Below are positions 9,250 through 17,758 of a DNA stretch of 64,000 bases, in pieces (position 1 is the first letter of the stretch; each line of letters begins with the position of its first letter). The stretch comes from Hydrogenoanaerobacterium saccharovorans. Its GTDB lineage: Bacteria; Bacillota; Clostridia; Oscillospirales; Ruminococcaceae. The stretch lies in the NCBI RefSeq assembly GCF_016901815.1, contig NZ_JACSNR010000001.1:310001-374000 (forward strand), in the 5' to 3' direction. The position numbers were made by a program, and so were the translations under genes. The notes under the pieces are model-generated. The model saw only the letters and a program-made list of their open reading frames with translations. It was not told the DNA's origin and did not search any database.

Positions 9250-9967
9250 ATATATGAAGCAGGGTGCGCACCAGGAAGATCGCCAGCAGATGGGCGGGAT
9301 AGTAGCCATAGAAGAACCATTTGGGAATGCGCAGGCCGGTACGGGTACGGAAGAAGATGAGCGGCAGTGCCAGCAGAGCAAAGAACTCAAAGCTGATCCA
9401 CAGCGGCCCCAGATGGCAGGCCAGGGGATCTTCCGGAGAGCCGCCCCACAGCGCCGGCAGGTAGCTGAGGGTATAGAGCAGCGCGCCCAGGGCTGGCTTC
9501 TGGCGGCAGAGGTAGAAGATCAGCATGAGCATCACGCCGGTGACCGAGTAGTCGAAGTTCACAAAGGCGAGCAGCAGCACGCAGCCCAGGAAGAGCGGCC
9601 AGTTGTGCTCCTTGAAGCCCCACATTGCCAGCAGCGAAACAAACAGCGTGAAGAAGATATTGAAGTTCAGCAGATTGCCCAGGAAGTCATCGGCATTGAA
9701 GGCGAGAATCCAGAACGGCTGGGAAAGGAGCGCTAACACCCCCAGCCGGGCAAGATAACGGCGGATGTCATGGGTGTAGAGCAGCCCTACTGTCATACAG
9801 TAGCAGAAGAGCGGGAAGGCCATGCGTCCGATCCAGCGGAACACTGGATACTCCGGGAAAAAGACCGCTCCCACATGGTCCACCGTCATGGACAGCACCG
9901 CGATGAGCTTGAGAAAATCGGTATCCAGATTGGTTCGGAGCTTGGGTTGGTTTTTCAGCCGTACCAT
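9248..9967 (-). CDS. TraX-family membrane protein
   Basis: A 239-residue polytopic membrane protein of the TraX family. The characteristic start region LDTDFLKLIAVLSMTVDHVGAVFFP is followed by about seven hydrophobic segments. TraX acetylates pilin in the F plasmid; chromosomal relatives in Firmicutes are thought to be acyltransferase-like, with unknown targets. The ATG follows AGGAGG with a 9-base gap. It ends inside the shared terminator with comM and follows the CsoR-family gene. Confidence 0.85.
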   Translation of the reverse strand: MVRLKNQPKLRTNLDTDFLKLIAVLSMTVDHVGAVFFPEYPVFRWIGRMAFPLFCYCMTVGLLYTHDIRRYLARLGVLALLSQPFWILAFNADDFLGNLLNFNIFFTLFVSLLAMWGFKEHNWPLFLGCVLLLAFVNFDYSVTGVMLMLIFYLCRQKPALGALLYTLSYLPALWGGSPEDPLACHLGPLWISFEFFALLALPLIFFRTRTGLRIPKWFFYGYYPAHLLAIFLVRTLLHI

Positions 9968-10000
9968 AATAGAAATCCTCCTGTTTCCATGGAAAATTGC

Positions 10001-10040
10001 AAAATAAAAACCGAACTGCCCTCTCCAATGGCACTTCGGT
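10001..10040 (-). terminator. Terminator of the CsoR-family gene
   Basis: Imperfect stem ACCGAAGTGCC / GGGCAGTTCGGT on the minus strand, followed by TTTTTATTTT. Confidence 0.8.
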
Positions 10041-10064
10041 CCTTATTTCGGCCAGACCAGCCGG

Positions 10065-10334
10065 TCACATTCTGGAATAGAACTCCAGTGTCTTCTGATA
10101 GGCTTCGATGCCCGCTTCCGCGTCGCCGGACTGGGCTACCGAACGGATACAGTCATTCACCTTGGAATTGAGCAGCATCTGTCCCACCCGGTGCGCTGCC
10201 TGTTTTACAGCGTTGATCTGGATAATGATCTCTTCCTCGGGGGCTCCTTCAGATACCATTTTCTCAATCCCTGCCACCTGTCCCGAAATCCGGTGCAGCC
10301 GGCTGATAATGGCTCTCTGTTCCTTTTCTGTCAC
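10065..10334 (-). CDS. CsoR/RcnR-family regulator lacking the canonical metal ligands
   Basis: An 89-residue all-helical DUF156 regulator (RAIISRLHRISGQVAGIEKM). Aligning without gaps to my memory of Bacillus CsoR, the first copper-ligand cysteine is glutamate (in APEEEIIIQ) and the histidine is lysine (in NSKVNDC). Only the last cysteine (VNDC) remains, so the C-H-C copper site is not there. CstR-type persulfide sensors need two cysteines and also do not fit. I chose the GTG at 10334 because AGGAGG lies 10 bases upstream; an earlier GTG at 10358 has no ribosome site. The inducer is unknown. Confidence 0.88.
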   Translation of the reverse strand: MTEKEQRAIISRLHRISGQVAGIEKMVSEGAPEEEIIIQINAVKQAAHRVGQMLLNSKVNDCIRSVAQSGDAEAGIEAYQKTLEFYSRM

Positions 10335-10359
10335 GACCTTTTCACCTCCTGGATTCACA

Positions 10360-10377
10360 AATCCATATTACTGGATT
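10360..10377 (-). promoter_or_regulatory. Palindromic operator candidate at the CsoR-like gene
   Basis: AATCCA-N6-TGGATT, a perfect 6-bp inverted repeat. It sits where transcription from the promoter at 10384-10411 should start, so binding would block transcription. It differs from the G-tract operators known for CsoR. Confidence 0.6.
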
Positions 10378-10383
10378 AAGTCC

Positions 10384-10411
10384 ATTATAACAGGTTGCCG
10401 CTCCTTGTCAA
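10384..10411 (-). promoter_or_regulatory. Sigma-A promoter of the CsoR-like gene
   Basis: Minus strand: TTGACA (10411-10406), 16-base spacer, TATAAT (10389-10384). Both hexamers match the consensus perfectly. Confidence 0.85.
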
Positions 10412-10420
10412 CGGCAGCCG

Positions 10421-10903
10421 TTATTTATGATACTTCTGACCCCGGGAAATGGTCATCGCCCGATAGAGCTGTTCCAGTACCATCACCCGTGCCAGCTGGT
10501 GCGGGAAGGTCATCCGGGACATGGACAGCCGCAGGTCGCCCTTCTTCTTGAGCTCCTCCCACAGCCCGTAGGAACCGCCGATGAGCAGCACAATGGAACT
10601 CTTCCCGTCCACTGCCGCACGGTCCAGGGTCTGGGAAAATTCCTCCGAGCCGATCTGTTTGCCCTCGATGCACAGCGGGATCAGATAGCTGCCCGCCGGA
10701 ATTTTGGCAAGGATCTCCTTTCCCTCGGCCTCGATCCCCGCCTGGATCTGCGCTTCGGACGGGTTCTGGGGCAGACGGTACTCGTCCACTTCCACCACCC
10801 GCAGACGGCAGTAGGCACCCAGCCGCTTTTCATACTCGGCACAGGCATCGGTGAGATACCGCTCCTTAAGCTTGCCCACCGCAATCAGCGTCACATTCAG
10901 CAT
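10421..10903 (-). CDS. rlmH: 23S rRNA pseudouridine-1915 N3-methyltransferase RlmH
   Basis: A 160-residue SPOUT methyltransferase that modifies pseudouridine 1915 in helix 69 of 23S rRNA using S-adenosylmethionine. The knot motif is visible as IVLLIGGSYGL, with the C-terminal SRMTFPHQLARVMVLEQLYRA and the conserved end GQKYHK. It starts 15 bases after the metallo-hydrolase gene. The same pair (walJ-like plus rlmH) is found near walRK in Bacillus, although walRK is not here. Confidence 0.96.
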   Translation of the reverse strand: MLNVTLIAVGKLKERYLTDACAEYEKRLGAYCRLRVVEVDEYRLPQNPSEAQIQAGIEAEGKEILAKIPAGSYLIPLCIEGKQIGSEEFSQTLDRAAVDGKSSIVLLIGGSYGLWEELKKKGDLRLSMSRMTFPHQLARVMVLEQLYRAMTISRGQKYHK

Positions 10904-10918
10904 GGGTCTCCCCCTCCC

Positions 10919-11713
10919 TTAAAAGATCATCATCGGCCCCGGTTCGGTGCGGGGCGCCACACTCAGCAGATAGTCCCCGCCCTCCGCCATGCCAGCCAGG
11001 GTCAGTTCACTGCGCACCGTTTCCCGGGCCAGTTCCGGGTGATTGTTCTCCTTGCTCAGATGCCCCAGCACCAGACGGGTGGTGCCGCTGTCCACCAGTG
11101 TCCGGGCCTCCAGCGCGCTGGAATCGTTGGACAGGTGTCCGCTGTCCGACGCAATGCGCCGCTTGAGCGGATAGGGATAGGGCCCGCACCGGAGCATGGC
11201 CTCATCATAATTGGATTCCAGCAGCACCAGATCGCTGCCATGAATGGCCTGATGCACCTCATCGCTCACATAGCCCAGGTCGGTGGCCACCGAGATCCTG
11301 CGCCCATCGGGCAGGTTCACCGCATAGCCGAAGCTGGACAGCGAATCGTGGCTGGTGGCAAAGGGCCGGATCTCCATATCCCCGGCCGCGATCACCGTGG
11401 AAGCGGAGATCTCCTGCACCGGCCCGGTGGACGGCAGTTCGCCCCTGTCTGCCAGCCATTCCAGGGTCTCCCGGGAGGCAAACAGCGGAATGGCGTATTT
11501 TTTCAGCAGCACCCGCACGCCCTTGATATGGTCGATGTGCTCATGGGTGAGGAACAGTCCCCGGATGGTATCCGGACGGATGTCCCGGGCGGACAGGGCG
11601 GTGAGCAGCGCCTTGCAGGATACACCGGCGTCCACCAGAATACCGCCGGTCCCGGTGCCGATATAGGTGCTGTTCCCGGAAGAACCGCTGTAAAGAGTAC
11701 AGAATCTTGCCAC
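10919..11713 (-). CDS. MBL-fold metallo-hydrolase, WalJ/YycJ type
   Basis: A 264-residue metallo-beta-lactamase-fold protein of the YycJ/WalJ group, proposed to be a 5' exonuclease acting on DNA damage or replication intermediates. The zinc motif HEHIDH is present in LFLTHEHIDHIKG, and the start region LYSGSSGNSTYIG is typical. The start is uncertain: the GTG at 11713 fits family homology, while a TTG at 11725 is directly against the GAGAGG site. It overlaps neither neighbour and probably shares a transcript with rlmH. Confidence 0.88.
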   Translation of the reverse strand: MARFCTLYSGSSGNSTYIGTGTGGILVDAGVSCKALLTALSARDIRPDTIRGLFLTHEHIDHIKGVRVLLKKYAIPLFASRETLEWLADRGELPSTGPVQEISASTVIAAGDMEIRPFATSHDSLSSFGYAVNLPDGRRISVATDLGYVSDEVHQAIHGSDLVLLESNYDEAMLRCGPYPYPLKRRIASDSGHLSNDSSALEARTLVDSGTTRLVLGHLSKENNHPELARETVRSELTLAGMAEGGDYLLSVAPRTEPGPMMIF

Positions 11714-11745
11714 TGTGGTAAACAATCCTCTCTTCCAAAATCAAT

Positions 11746-11785
11746 CAAAAAGCGATCCGGCATTCCACACAGAAGCCGGATCGCT
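11746..11785 (-). terminator. Terminator of murA
   Basis: Perfect 11-bp stem AGCGATCCGGC / GCCGGATCGCT (11751-11761 and 11775-11785). It is followed by TTTTT on the minus strand. Confidence 0.88.
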
Positions 11786-11804
11786 CTGTTTTCAGTCAGA
11801 CAAA

Positions 11805-13094
11805 TCAGGACAGCGCCCGCTCTGTTTCGTTGTCCGAGCAGGTCACCTTGCGGATATCCGCACCCAGCCGGTTGAGCTTTTCCACCAGATCGGAATAGCC
11901 GCGCTCAATGTGATGGATGTCCTCCACTTCGGTGCAGCCATCTGCCATCAGGCCGGCAATGAGCGTGGCAGCGCCTGCCCGGAGATCCAGCGCACGCACC
12001 GGCGCACCGGTGAGCTGCTCTACTCCCTCGATGACCGCAACCTTGCCGTCCACCTGGATATTGGCGCCCATCTTGCGCAGCTCGTCCACATACTTGAAGC
12101 GGTTGTCCCAGACACCTTCGGAGATGATGCTGGTGCCGCCGGCGCAGCAGAGCATGGTAGCCATCTGAGGCTGCATATCGGTGGGGAAGCCGGGATGGGG
12201 CATGGTCTTGACATTCACCGGCAGGATCGGGCCGGTACGGCGCACCCGGATGGAGTCGTCAAACTCCTCCACCTCAGCGCCCGCCTTGCGGAGCTTGTCG
12301 GTGATGGACTCCAGATGCTTGGGGATCACATTCTGGATCAGCACATCGCCGCCGGTGGCAGCAGCTGCTACCATATAGGTACCGGCTTCGATCTGATCGG
12401 GAATGATGGAATAGTTGGTGCCGTGCATCACATCCACGCCGTGGATCTTGATGACATCGGTGCCGGCGCCGCGGATATCCGCGCCCATGGAGTTGAGGAA
12501 GTTTGCCAGATCCACAATATGCGGCTCCTTGGCAACATTTTCCATGATGGTAACACCCTTGGCCTTGACCGCTGCCAGCATCACATTGATGGTAGCGCCC
12601 ACTGATACCACATCAAAGTAGATGTGCTCACCCCGGAGCTCCTTGCTGTCCATGGTCACCATGCCATAGTTCACCGATACATCGGCGCCCAGAGCCTTGA
12701 AGCCCTTGATATGCTGGTCAATGGGGCGCACACCGCCGAAGTTGCAGCCGCCGGGCAGCGATACATCGGCCCGTCCGCAGCGGCCCAGCAGCGAGCCCAG
12801 GAAATAATAGGAGGCACGCAGGGGCTTTGCCAGCTCATGGGAAACCACCGGTTCCCCGATGTGGGTGGTATCGATCTCCACAGTGGTCTTGTCCAGCAGG
12901 CGCACCTTGGCGCCCAGATCCCGCAGGATATTGAGAAGCGCGGTGACATCGCTGATATTGGGGATATTTTCAATGACACAGACATCCCGCGCCAGAACAG
13001 TAGCCGGAATGATCGCCACCACCGCATTCTTTGCGCCGCTGATCGTGACCTCGCCCTTGAGGACTGCGCCTCCGGTAACTACATACTTTTCCAT
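11805..13094 (-). CDS. murA: UDP-N-acetylglucosamine 1-carboxyvinyltransferase MurA
   Basis: A 429-residue enolpyruvyl transferase for the first committed step of peptidoglycan synthesis (PEP plus UDP-GlcNAc). KGEVTISGAKNAVVAIIPA binds substrate at the N-terminus. The catalytic cysteine is present in VSLPGGCNFGGVRP, so normal fosfomycin sensitivity of the enzyme would be expected. I start at the second ATG (13094) because it lies 9 bases after AGGAG. The gene stands alone, with a long repeat-containing spacer upstream. Confidence 0.96.
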   Translation of the reverse strand: MEKYVVTGGAVLKGEVTISGAKNAVVAIIPATVLARDVCVIENIPNISDVTALLNILRDLGAKVRLLDKTTVEIDTTHIGEPVVSHELAKPLRASYYFLGSLLGRCGRADVSLPGGCNFGGVRPIDQHIKGFKALGADVSVNYGMVTMDSKELRGEHIYFDVVSVGATINVMLAAVKAKGVTIMENVAKEPHIVDLANFLNSMGADIRGAGTDVIKIHGVDVMHGTNYSIIPDQIEAGTYMVAAAATGGDVLIQNVIPKHLESITDKLRKAGAEVEEFDDSIRVRRTGPILPVNVKTMPHPGFPTDMQPQMATMLCCAGGTSIISEGVWDNRFKYVDELRKMGANIQVDGKVAVIEGVEQLTGAPVRALDLRAGAATLIAGLMADGCTEVEDIHHIERGYSDLVEKLNRLGADIRKVTCSDNETERALS

Positions 13095-13233
13095 TCCCAT
13101 TCTCTCCTGTATTGTATAGTACTCGTATTCTATTATCCATCTGCTGTGGGTTGTTCATTCCCTGCCCCAGCGGAAAACCACCAGAATTTTCTCTTCGGCC
13201 CGGACTAAAACTGCCTGACCTTGTCTGAGCGGT

Positions 13234-13422
13234 TCAGCGGGCGCAGACCACCATGCCCGGCTCGCCTGCCAGGCAGAAAATCCGCACCTGTTCTGTTTTG
13301 TATCGCCTGCCGTCCACAGGCGTTCCTCCATTCCGGGCAGGGGCATCACTCGGTTCCCCGGCTCCGGAACCCTCTGGTTCTGCACTGCCTCCTGCGCCTG
13401 TCCCAGGCAGACGCAGGATCAT
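13234..13422 (-). CDS. Possible small protein, low confidence
   Basis: An open frame of 62 codons upstream of murA, with a Gly/Pro/Ala-rich first half and a more protein-like end (GRRYKTEQVRIFCLAGEPG). There is no clear ribosome-binding site, no recognised domain, and another open frame overlaps it on the same strand. It may be spurious. Confidence 0.2.
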   Translation of the reverse strand: MILRLPGTGAGGSAEPEGSGAGEPSDAPARNGGTPVDGRRYKTEQVRIFCLAGEPGMVVCAR

Positions 13423-13442
13423 TCAGCAGTCTTTCTGAGGCC

Positions 13443-13475
13443 ATTATACCATGCAGCGAAGCGAAATGGTATAAT
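13443..13475. repeat. Inverted repeat ATTATACCAT/ATGGTATAAT
   Basis: Perfect 10-bp arms around a 13-base loop containing GCGAAGCGAA. The arm sequence partly recurs in the hairpin at 13511, suggesting related palindromic elements. Confidence 0.75.
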
Positions 13476-13510
13476 CGACCAATAGGACAAATCGTCCGGC
13501 CATAAAACAT

Positions 13511-13540
13511 GTATAATAGCTGCCTTTGCAGCTATTATAC
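13511..13540. repeat. Perfect 13-bp hairpin
   Basis: GTATAATAGCTGC and its exact complement GCAGCTATTATAC around a CTTT loop. No T run follows, so it is not an obvious terminator. It could be a REP-like element. Confidence 0.8.
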
Positions 13541-13625
13541 CATTGACCGTACAAAAATAAAATAGCTTTTTTGGCAAAACAGCGCCGTCCCATCGGAAAA
13601 CTCCCGGTTTTTCCGGGCTGTCCGG

Positions 13626-14993
13626 TTATTTTTCCTTCTTTTGGTATTCCCGCCACAGTTCTTCCACCGTCCGGGGCGCTTCCGGCTCGGGAGTGTCCTC
13701 TTCCGGCTCCTCCGGAACAGCCGGACCTGCTTCCGCACATGCCTCCGGTTCCGGCTCCTGTTCCGGTTCAGGCAGCGGCTGGGGCTCGGCTGCTTCGGCG
13801 GCAGCCTCCTCTTCCCTCTGGCGCTGGGCATGGCTCAGGAACCACCGCCGGGCCAGCACAGTCACCGCCGCAGTGGACGGCACTGTGAGCAGAATGCCGA
13901 TGCTTCCCGCCACCGACTGGAGCAGTTCCACCGCGATGGTCTCCCGGTTGATGATGGAGCCGATGTCGTTATTGTAGGCCAGCAGCAGCAGGATCATGTG
14001 CAGCGAACTGCCCACATAGGCCAGTACCAGGGTGTTTGCCATGGTGCCCATGATGTCCCGTCCGATGTTGAGTCCCGAGCGCATCAGCTCCCAGTCCCGG
14101 ATATCCGGCTTATGGTAGAGAATCTCGTCCAGGGAGGAGGCAATGGACATGGCTACATCCATGGTGGCGCCCAGCGCGCCGATGACAATGGCGGCAAAGA
14201 TCACACCCCGGAGGTCGATGACCGTATCGGCGTTGATGTACATGACAAAGCTGGAATCCTCATCGATGAGGCCGGTGATGAACAGGGCGTCCTGCATGGC
14301 GATGGTGAGCAGGCCGGCAAAGCCCACACCGCAGGTACAGCCCACCGCCGCGGCAATGCTCTTGGGGTGGACGCCGATGACGATGCACAGGGTCATCACG
14401 ATGGTGAACACCGCTGTGATGAAGGTGACCAGATAGATATTGTACCCCTTGATGATGGCGGGGATCATCACAAAGAATACGGCGGCACAGGTGAGCACCA
14501 GCGATACCACTGTATTGAAGCCCTTGAAGCGTCCGAAGCCGATGAGCAGCGCAAAGAAGGCCAGCACCAGGAAGAGCATGGGCATCTCCCGGAGGTGGTC
14601 GGCAATGAACCAGTCGGCATTCATCTGCGAGTCAAAGTTGAACCCCGCGAACACCTGATCCCCCACCTCATAGGGGAAGGTCTTATAACCCTCCTTGGGG
14701 GTCTGGAGCTGCTGATGGACTGTCACTTCCTCGCCCCGGAGCGCCCCTTCCCGCAGCCGGATGGTGATGTCCTGTTCGATATAGGACTCACTCCAGCCGT
14801 CGTAGGTATTTTCGATCTGCTGGGGTTCCCCCACAGCGATGACCTCCGCCCGGTAATAGGTGTCCGCCCGGCTGCTCTGGAAATAGGAGTTATCCTGTAC
14901 AGCAATGCGGTTGCCCACATATAAAAAGAGTACCGACAGAATCATCACCACAAAATAGAGAATCCTGTCCCTGTTCAAAAAACGCTTTTTCAT
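13626..14993 (-). CDS. YibE/F-family membrane protein
   Basis: A 455-residue YibE/F protein. One N-terminal membrane segment (residues ~10-28) precedes an extracytoplasmic domain of about 100 residues, then six or more membrane segments (~140-390). The family's core residues appear around IGALGATMDVAMSIASSL. The last ~65 residues are a Glu/Pro/Ala-rich cytoplasmic tail (EPEQEPEPEACAEAG), unusual for the family. The function is not established; transport or signalling has been suggested for relatives. Confidence 0.9.
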   Translation of the reverse strand: MKKRFLNRDRILYFVVMILSVLFLYVGNRIAVQDNSYFQSSRADTYYRAEVIAVGEPQQIENTYDGWSESYIEQDITIRLREGALRGEEVTVHQQLQTPKEGYKTFPYEVGDQVFAGFNFDSQMNADWFIADHLREMPMLFLVLAFFALLIGFGRFKGFNTVVSLVLTCAAVFFVMIPAIIKGYNIYLVTFITAVFTIVMTLCIVIGVHPKSIAAAVGCTCGVGFAGLLTIAMQDALFITGLIDEDSSFVMYINADTVIDLRGVIFAAIVIGALGATMDVAMSIASSLDEILYHKPDIRDWELMRSGLNIGRDIMGTMANTLVLAYVGSSLHMILLLLAYNNDIGSIINRETIAVELLQSVAGSIGILLTVPSTAAVTVLARRWFLSHAQRQREEEAAAEAAEPQPLPEPEQEPEPEACAEAGPAVPEEPEEDTPEPEAPRTVEELWREYQKKEK

Positions 14994-15136
14994 AGATTGT
15001 CCTCAACGCATGGAAATCCCCGGGCTGTTCCCCGGGGGAAAACTTCGCTTGGCGGGCAGAATCGCCCGCTCCCGGCTATTCTATCATGTTCCGGCTGGAA
15101 ATAACAGACCAGAACTGTGAAAACCTGCCGTCCCCA

Positions 15137-15178
15137 CAAAAAAGGACAGTACCGTCCGTTCGGGCTGTACTGTCCTTT
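15137..15178 (-). terminator. Terminator of the feo operon
   Basis: AAAGGACAGTAC (15141-15152) pairs with GTACTGTCCTTT (15167-15178). TTTTTT follows on the minus strand. Confidence 0.92.
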
Positions 15179-15188
15179 CTGTGGTCTG

Positions 15189-15353
15189 TTACTGTTCGTC
15201 CTTCCGGGAACCGCAGCCGCCTGCCATCGGGCAGTGCATACAGTTGCCGCCGCAGCCGGAGCTGCCTTCGGTGCCGTCGGAATTCTTATAGACACGGTAG
15301 AGCGCATAGAAAAAGCCCACACATACTACCGCCAGAAGAATGACATTCTGCAT
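15189..15353 (-). CDS. FeoB-associated Cys-rich membrane protein
   Basis: A 54-residue protein with one membrane helix (ILLAVVCVGFFYALY) and a cysteine-rich tail, CGGNCMHCPMAGGC, typical of the small proteins encoded next to feoB in anaerobes. It probably works with FeoB at the membrane, perhaps binding Fe(II); direct evidence for this is scarce. I start at the ATG at 15353, 9 bases after GGAGG, not the ATG 33 bases upstream. It lies 33 bases after the feoB stop in the same operon. Confidence 0.88.
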   Translation of the reverse strand: MQNVILLAVVCVGFFYALYRVYKNSDGTEGSSGCGGNCMHCPMAGGCGSRKDEQ

Positions 15354-15386
15354 GATCTGATGCCTCCGTAATTCTGATAATTCCAC

Positions 15387-17396
15387 TCAGAAGCCCAGCA
15401 GCATTCCCACCTGGTAGACCAGGAACGCAGCCACCCAGGCCACACTGGTCTGGAAAGCCATTGCCGCAGCGGCGCCCCGCAGGCTGCCCAGTTCCCGGCG
15501 CACTGCTGCCATAGCTGCCACACAGGGCATATACAGCAGGGTGAATACCAGGAAGCTCACTGCCGCCAGCGGAGTAAAGAGCTGGGACAGTACCGGCACC
15601 AGCATGGCAGGTTCGCCCACATTCATCAGCACAGCCAGGGTGCTGACAACGGTTTCCTTTGCCATCAGGCCGGTGATGAGAGCGGTGGCGGCACGCCAGT
15701 CGCCGAAGCCCAGCGGCGCAAATACCGGGGCGATCACCTGACCGATGGCAGCCAGGATGCTGTCCGAGCTGTCGGTGACGATGGAAAGATGCGTACTGAA
15801 GTTCTGAAGTACCCATACAATTATAGTCGCCACAAAGATGATTGTAAATGCCTTTACCACAAAGTCCTTGGCTTTTTCCCACATGTGGCGCAGCACATTC
15901 TGGGCCGAGGGCAGACGGTAAGCAGGCAGTTCCATGACAAAGGGAATGGGATTGCCCTTGAAGATGGTCCCCTTGAGGAGCAGTCCCACCAGAATTGCCA
16001 CCACCATACCGGTGACATAGAGTGCCATCATCACCAGCGCGCCGTGCTCCGGGAAGAAAGCGGCGGTAAAGACGCTGTAAATGGGCAGCTTGGCGGAACA
16101 GGACATGAAGGGGGTGAGCAGGATGGTCATCTTGCGGTCCCGCTCACTGGAGAGGGTACGGGAGGCCATGATTGCCGGGACACTGCATCCGAAGCCGATG
16201 ACCATGGGCACAAAGGAGCGCCCGGACAGGCCGATCTTCCGGAGCAGCTTATCCATGACAAAGGCCACACGGGCCATATAGCCGCTGTCCTCGAGAATGG
16301 AGAGGAAGAAGAACAGCGTCACAATGGTGGGCATGAAGCCCAGCACACTGCCCACGCCGGCAAAGATGCCGTCGATGATGAGGGCATGGAGCATGGGAGC
16401 CACATCCAGCCGGGTCAGGGCTTCATCGGCCAGGTTGGTCACCAGGCTGATGCCCGCGGCAAAGAGGTCGCTGAGGGTGGAGCCCACCACGCCGAAGGTG
16501 AGCCAGAACACCAGCAGCATGATGCCCAGGAAGATCGGGATGGAAAATACCTTGTGGGTGAGGATGCGGTCGATCTGTACCGACCGCAGCTGTTCGGCGG
16601 TATCGCCGGGCTTGTGAACCGCTCCGGCGCAGATCTGCTCGATATAGCTGTACCGCATATCCGCCAGGGCAGCCTCCCGGTCGGTGCCGAGGGCGGCCTC
16701 CATCTCATCTGCCACATGCTGGACGATCTCCCGCTCATTCTGGTTGATCTCCAGTTTGTCCATCATCGCCTCGTCGCCCTCCACCAGCTTGGTGGCGGCG
16801 AACCGCAGCGGGATCTTCTTCTCCTCGGCATGGTCCTCGATCATGTGCGCCAGGGAGTGGATCGCCCGGTGTACCTCGCCCTTGCAGAAGTCATGGTGCT
16901 TGGGGCGTTCGTTGTTCTGGACCGTGCGCAGGGCCACGGTCACCAGTTCGGCGACGCCCTCATTCTTGGAGGCGGAGATGGGCACCACCGGCACACCCAG
17001 TCCGGCGGAGATCTTCTGGATGTCGATGCTGCCGCCGCTGCCCGCTACCTCGTCCATCATGTTGAGCGCCACTACCATGGGCATCTCCAACTCCAGCAGC
17101 TGCAGGGTCAGGTAGAGGTTGCGCTCGATGTTGGTGGCGTCCACAATGTTGATGATGCCGTCCGGCTCGCCGCCCAGCAGGTAATCCCGGGTGACGATCT
17201 CCTCCATGGTATAGGGGGAGATGGAATAGATGCCCGGCAGATCCACTACCACAGCGCCGCCGGAATTCTTGATGGTGCCTTCCTTCTTATCCACGGTGAC
17301 GCCCGGGAAGTTGCCCACATGCTGGTTGCTGCCGGTGAGCTGGTTAAAGAGGGTGGTCTTGCCGCAGTTCTGGTTTCCGATCAGAGCAAATGTCAT
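15387..17396 (-). CDS. feoB: Ferrous iron transporter FeoB
   Basis: A 669-residue Fe(II) transporter with a cytoplasmic GTPase domain. G1 is GNQNCGKTT, G3 DLPGIYS and G4 NMMDE. A helical linker and a membrane domain with two Gate motifs follow (FVPMVIGFGCSVPAIMA near the middle). It moves ferrous iron into the cell, suiting an anaerobe. The start at 17396 follows GAGGGG, leaving an 11-base gap to feoA. The operon is feoA-feoB-Cys-rich protein, with DtxR-like sites upstream. Confidence 0.96.
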   Translation of the reverse strand: MTFALIGNQNCGKTTLFNQLTGSNQHVGNFPGVTVDKKEGTIKNSGGAVVVDLPGIYSISPYTMEEIVTRDYLLGGEPDGIINIVDATNIERNLYLTLQLLELEMPMVVALNMMDEVAGSGGSIDIQKISAGLGVPVVPISASKNEGVAELVTVALRTVQNNERPKHHDFCKGEVHRAIHSLAHMIEDHAEEKKIPLRFAATKLVEGDEAMMDKLEINQNEREIVQHVADEMEAALGTDREAALADMRYSYIEQICAGAVHKPGDTAEQLRSVQIDRILTHKVFSIPIFLGIMLLVFWLTFGVVGSTLSDLFAAGISLVTNLADEALTRLDVAPMLHALIIDGIFAGVGSVLGFMPTIVTLFFFLSILEDSGYMARVAFVMDKLLRKIGLSGRSFVPMVIGFGCSVPAIMASRTLSSERDRKMTILLTPFMSCSAKLPIYSVFTAAFFPEHGALVMMALYVTGMVVAILVGLLLKGTIFKGNPIPFVMELPAYRLPSAQNVLRHMWEKAKDFVVKAFTIIFVATIIVWVLQNFSTHLSIVTDSSDSILAAIGQVIAPVFAPLGFGDWRAATALITGLMAKETVVSTLAVLMNVGEPAMLVPVLSQLFTPLAAVSFLVFTLLYMPCVAAMAAVRRELGSLRGAAAAMAFQTSVAWVAAFLVYQVGMLLGF

Positions 17397-17407
17397 GGCA
17401 GTTCCCC

Positions 17408-17647
17408 TCACTTTCCGCTCTCACTGAGCTTTTCTACGGTGATCTTGGCAGCGTCCTCTTTGCGCAGGGTCAGTTCATACCCCCGGATGCGGATCTCAAT
17501 GGGATCGCCCAGCGGCGCCATCTTGCGCACCATCAGCTTTGTCTTGGGGGTGATGCCCATATCCAGCAGACGCCGGCGCAGAATGCCTTCCCCGCCCACC
17601 GCGGTTACCACAGCACTTTCGCCGATCTTCAGTTCACTCAGTGTCAT
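17408..17647 (-). CDS. feoA: Ferrous iron transport protein FeoA
   Basis: A 79-residue SH3-like protein (MTLSELKIGESAVVTAVGG at its start, then RRRLLDMGITPKT). FeoA is a cytoplasmic partner that is thought to modulate FeoB. It is the first gene of the feo operon. Confidence 0.95.
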   Translation of the reverse strand: MTLSELKIGESAVVTAVGGEGILRRRLLDMGITPKTKLMVRKMAPLGDPIEIRIRGYELTLRKEDAAKITVEKLSESGK

Positions 17648-17667
17648 ATTCTATCCCGCCTCGCAAT

Positions 17668-17681
17668 TTAGTCTAAGCTAA
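17668..17681 (-). promoter_or_regulatory. DtxR-like box proximal to feoA
   Basis: TTAGTCTAAGCTAA on the plus strand. The outer TTAG/CTAA pairing resembles iron-responsive DtxR/IdeR-family operators. It lies 20 bases upstream of feoA, in the likely leader. Confidence 0.5.
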
Positions 17682-17758
17682 CTTATCTTACAAAAAAATC
17701 CGGCTCTGTTACCATTCTATGTGTCCCGGGCCCTGTAAGAGACCCGGAGCCATACAAC

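Larger units (their letters stand above)
13101..13625. other. Intergenic region murA-yibE/F with hairpin repeats
   Basis: About 525 bases with no convincing gene. The half nearest murA (13150-13440) is GC-rich and holds one weak reading frame. The half next to yibE/F (13441-13625) is AT-rich, with two strong inverted repeats and a small CCGGG hairpin at 13604-13618 that may end yibE/F transcription. Confidence 0.6.

Noticed and set aside
9248-9967. TraX as sign of a conjugative element
   Set aside because: The gene sits alone among housekeeping genes; no other tra genes, relaxase, integrase or att sites are visible.
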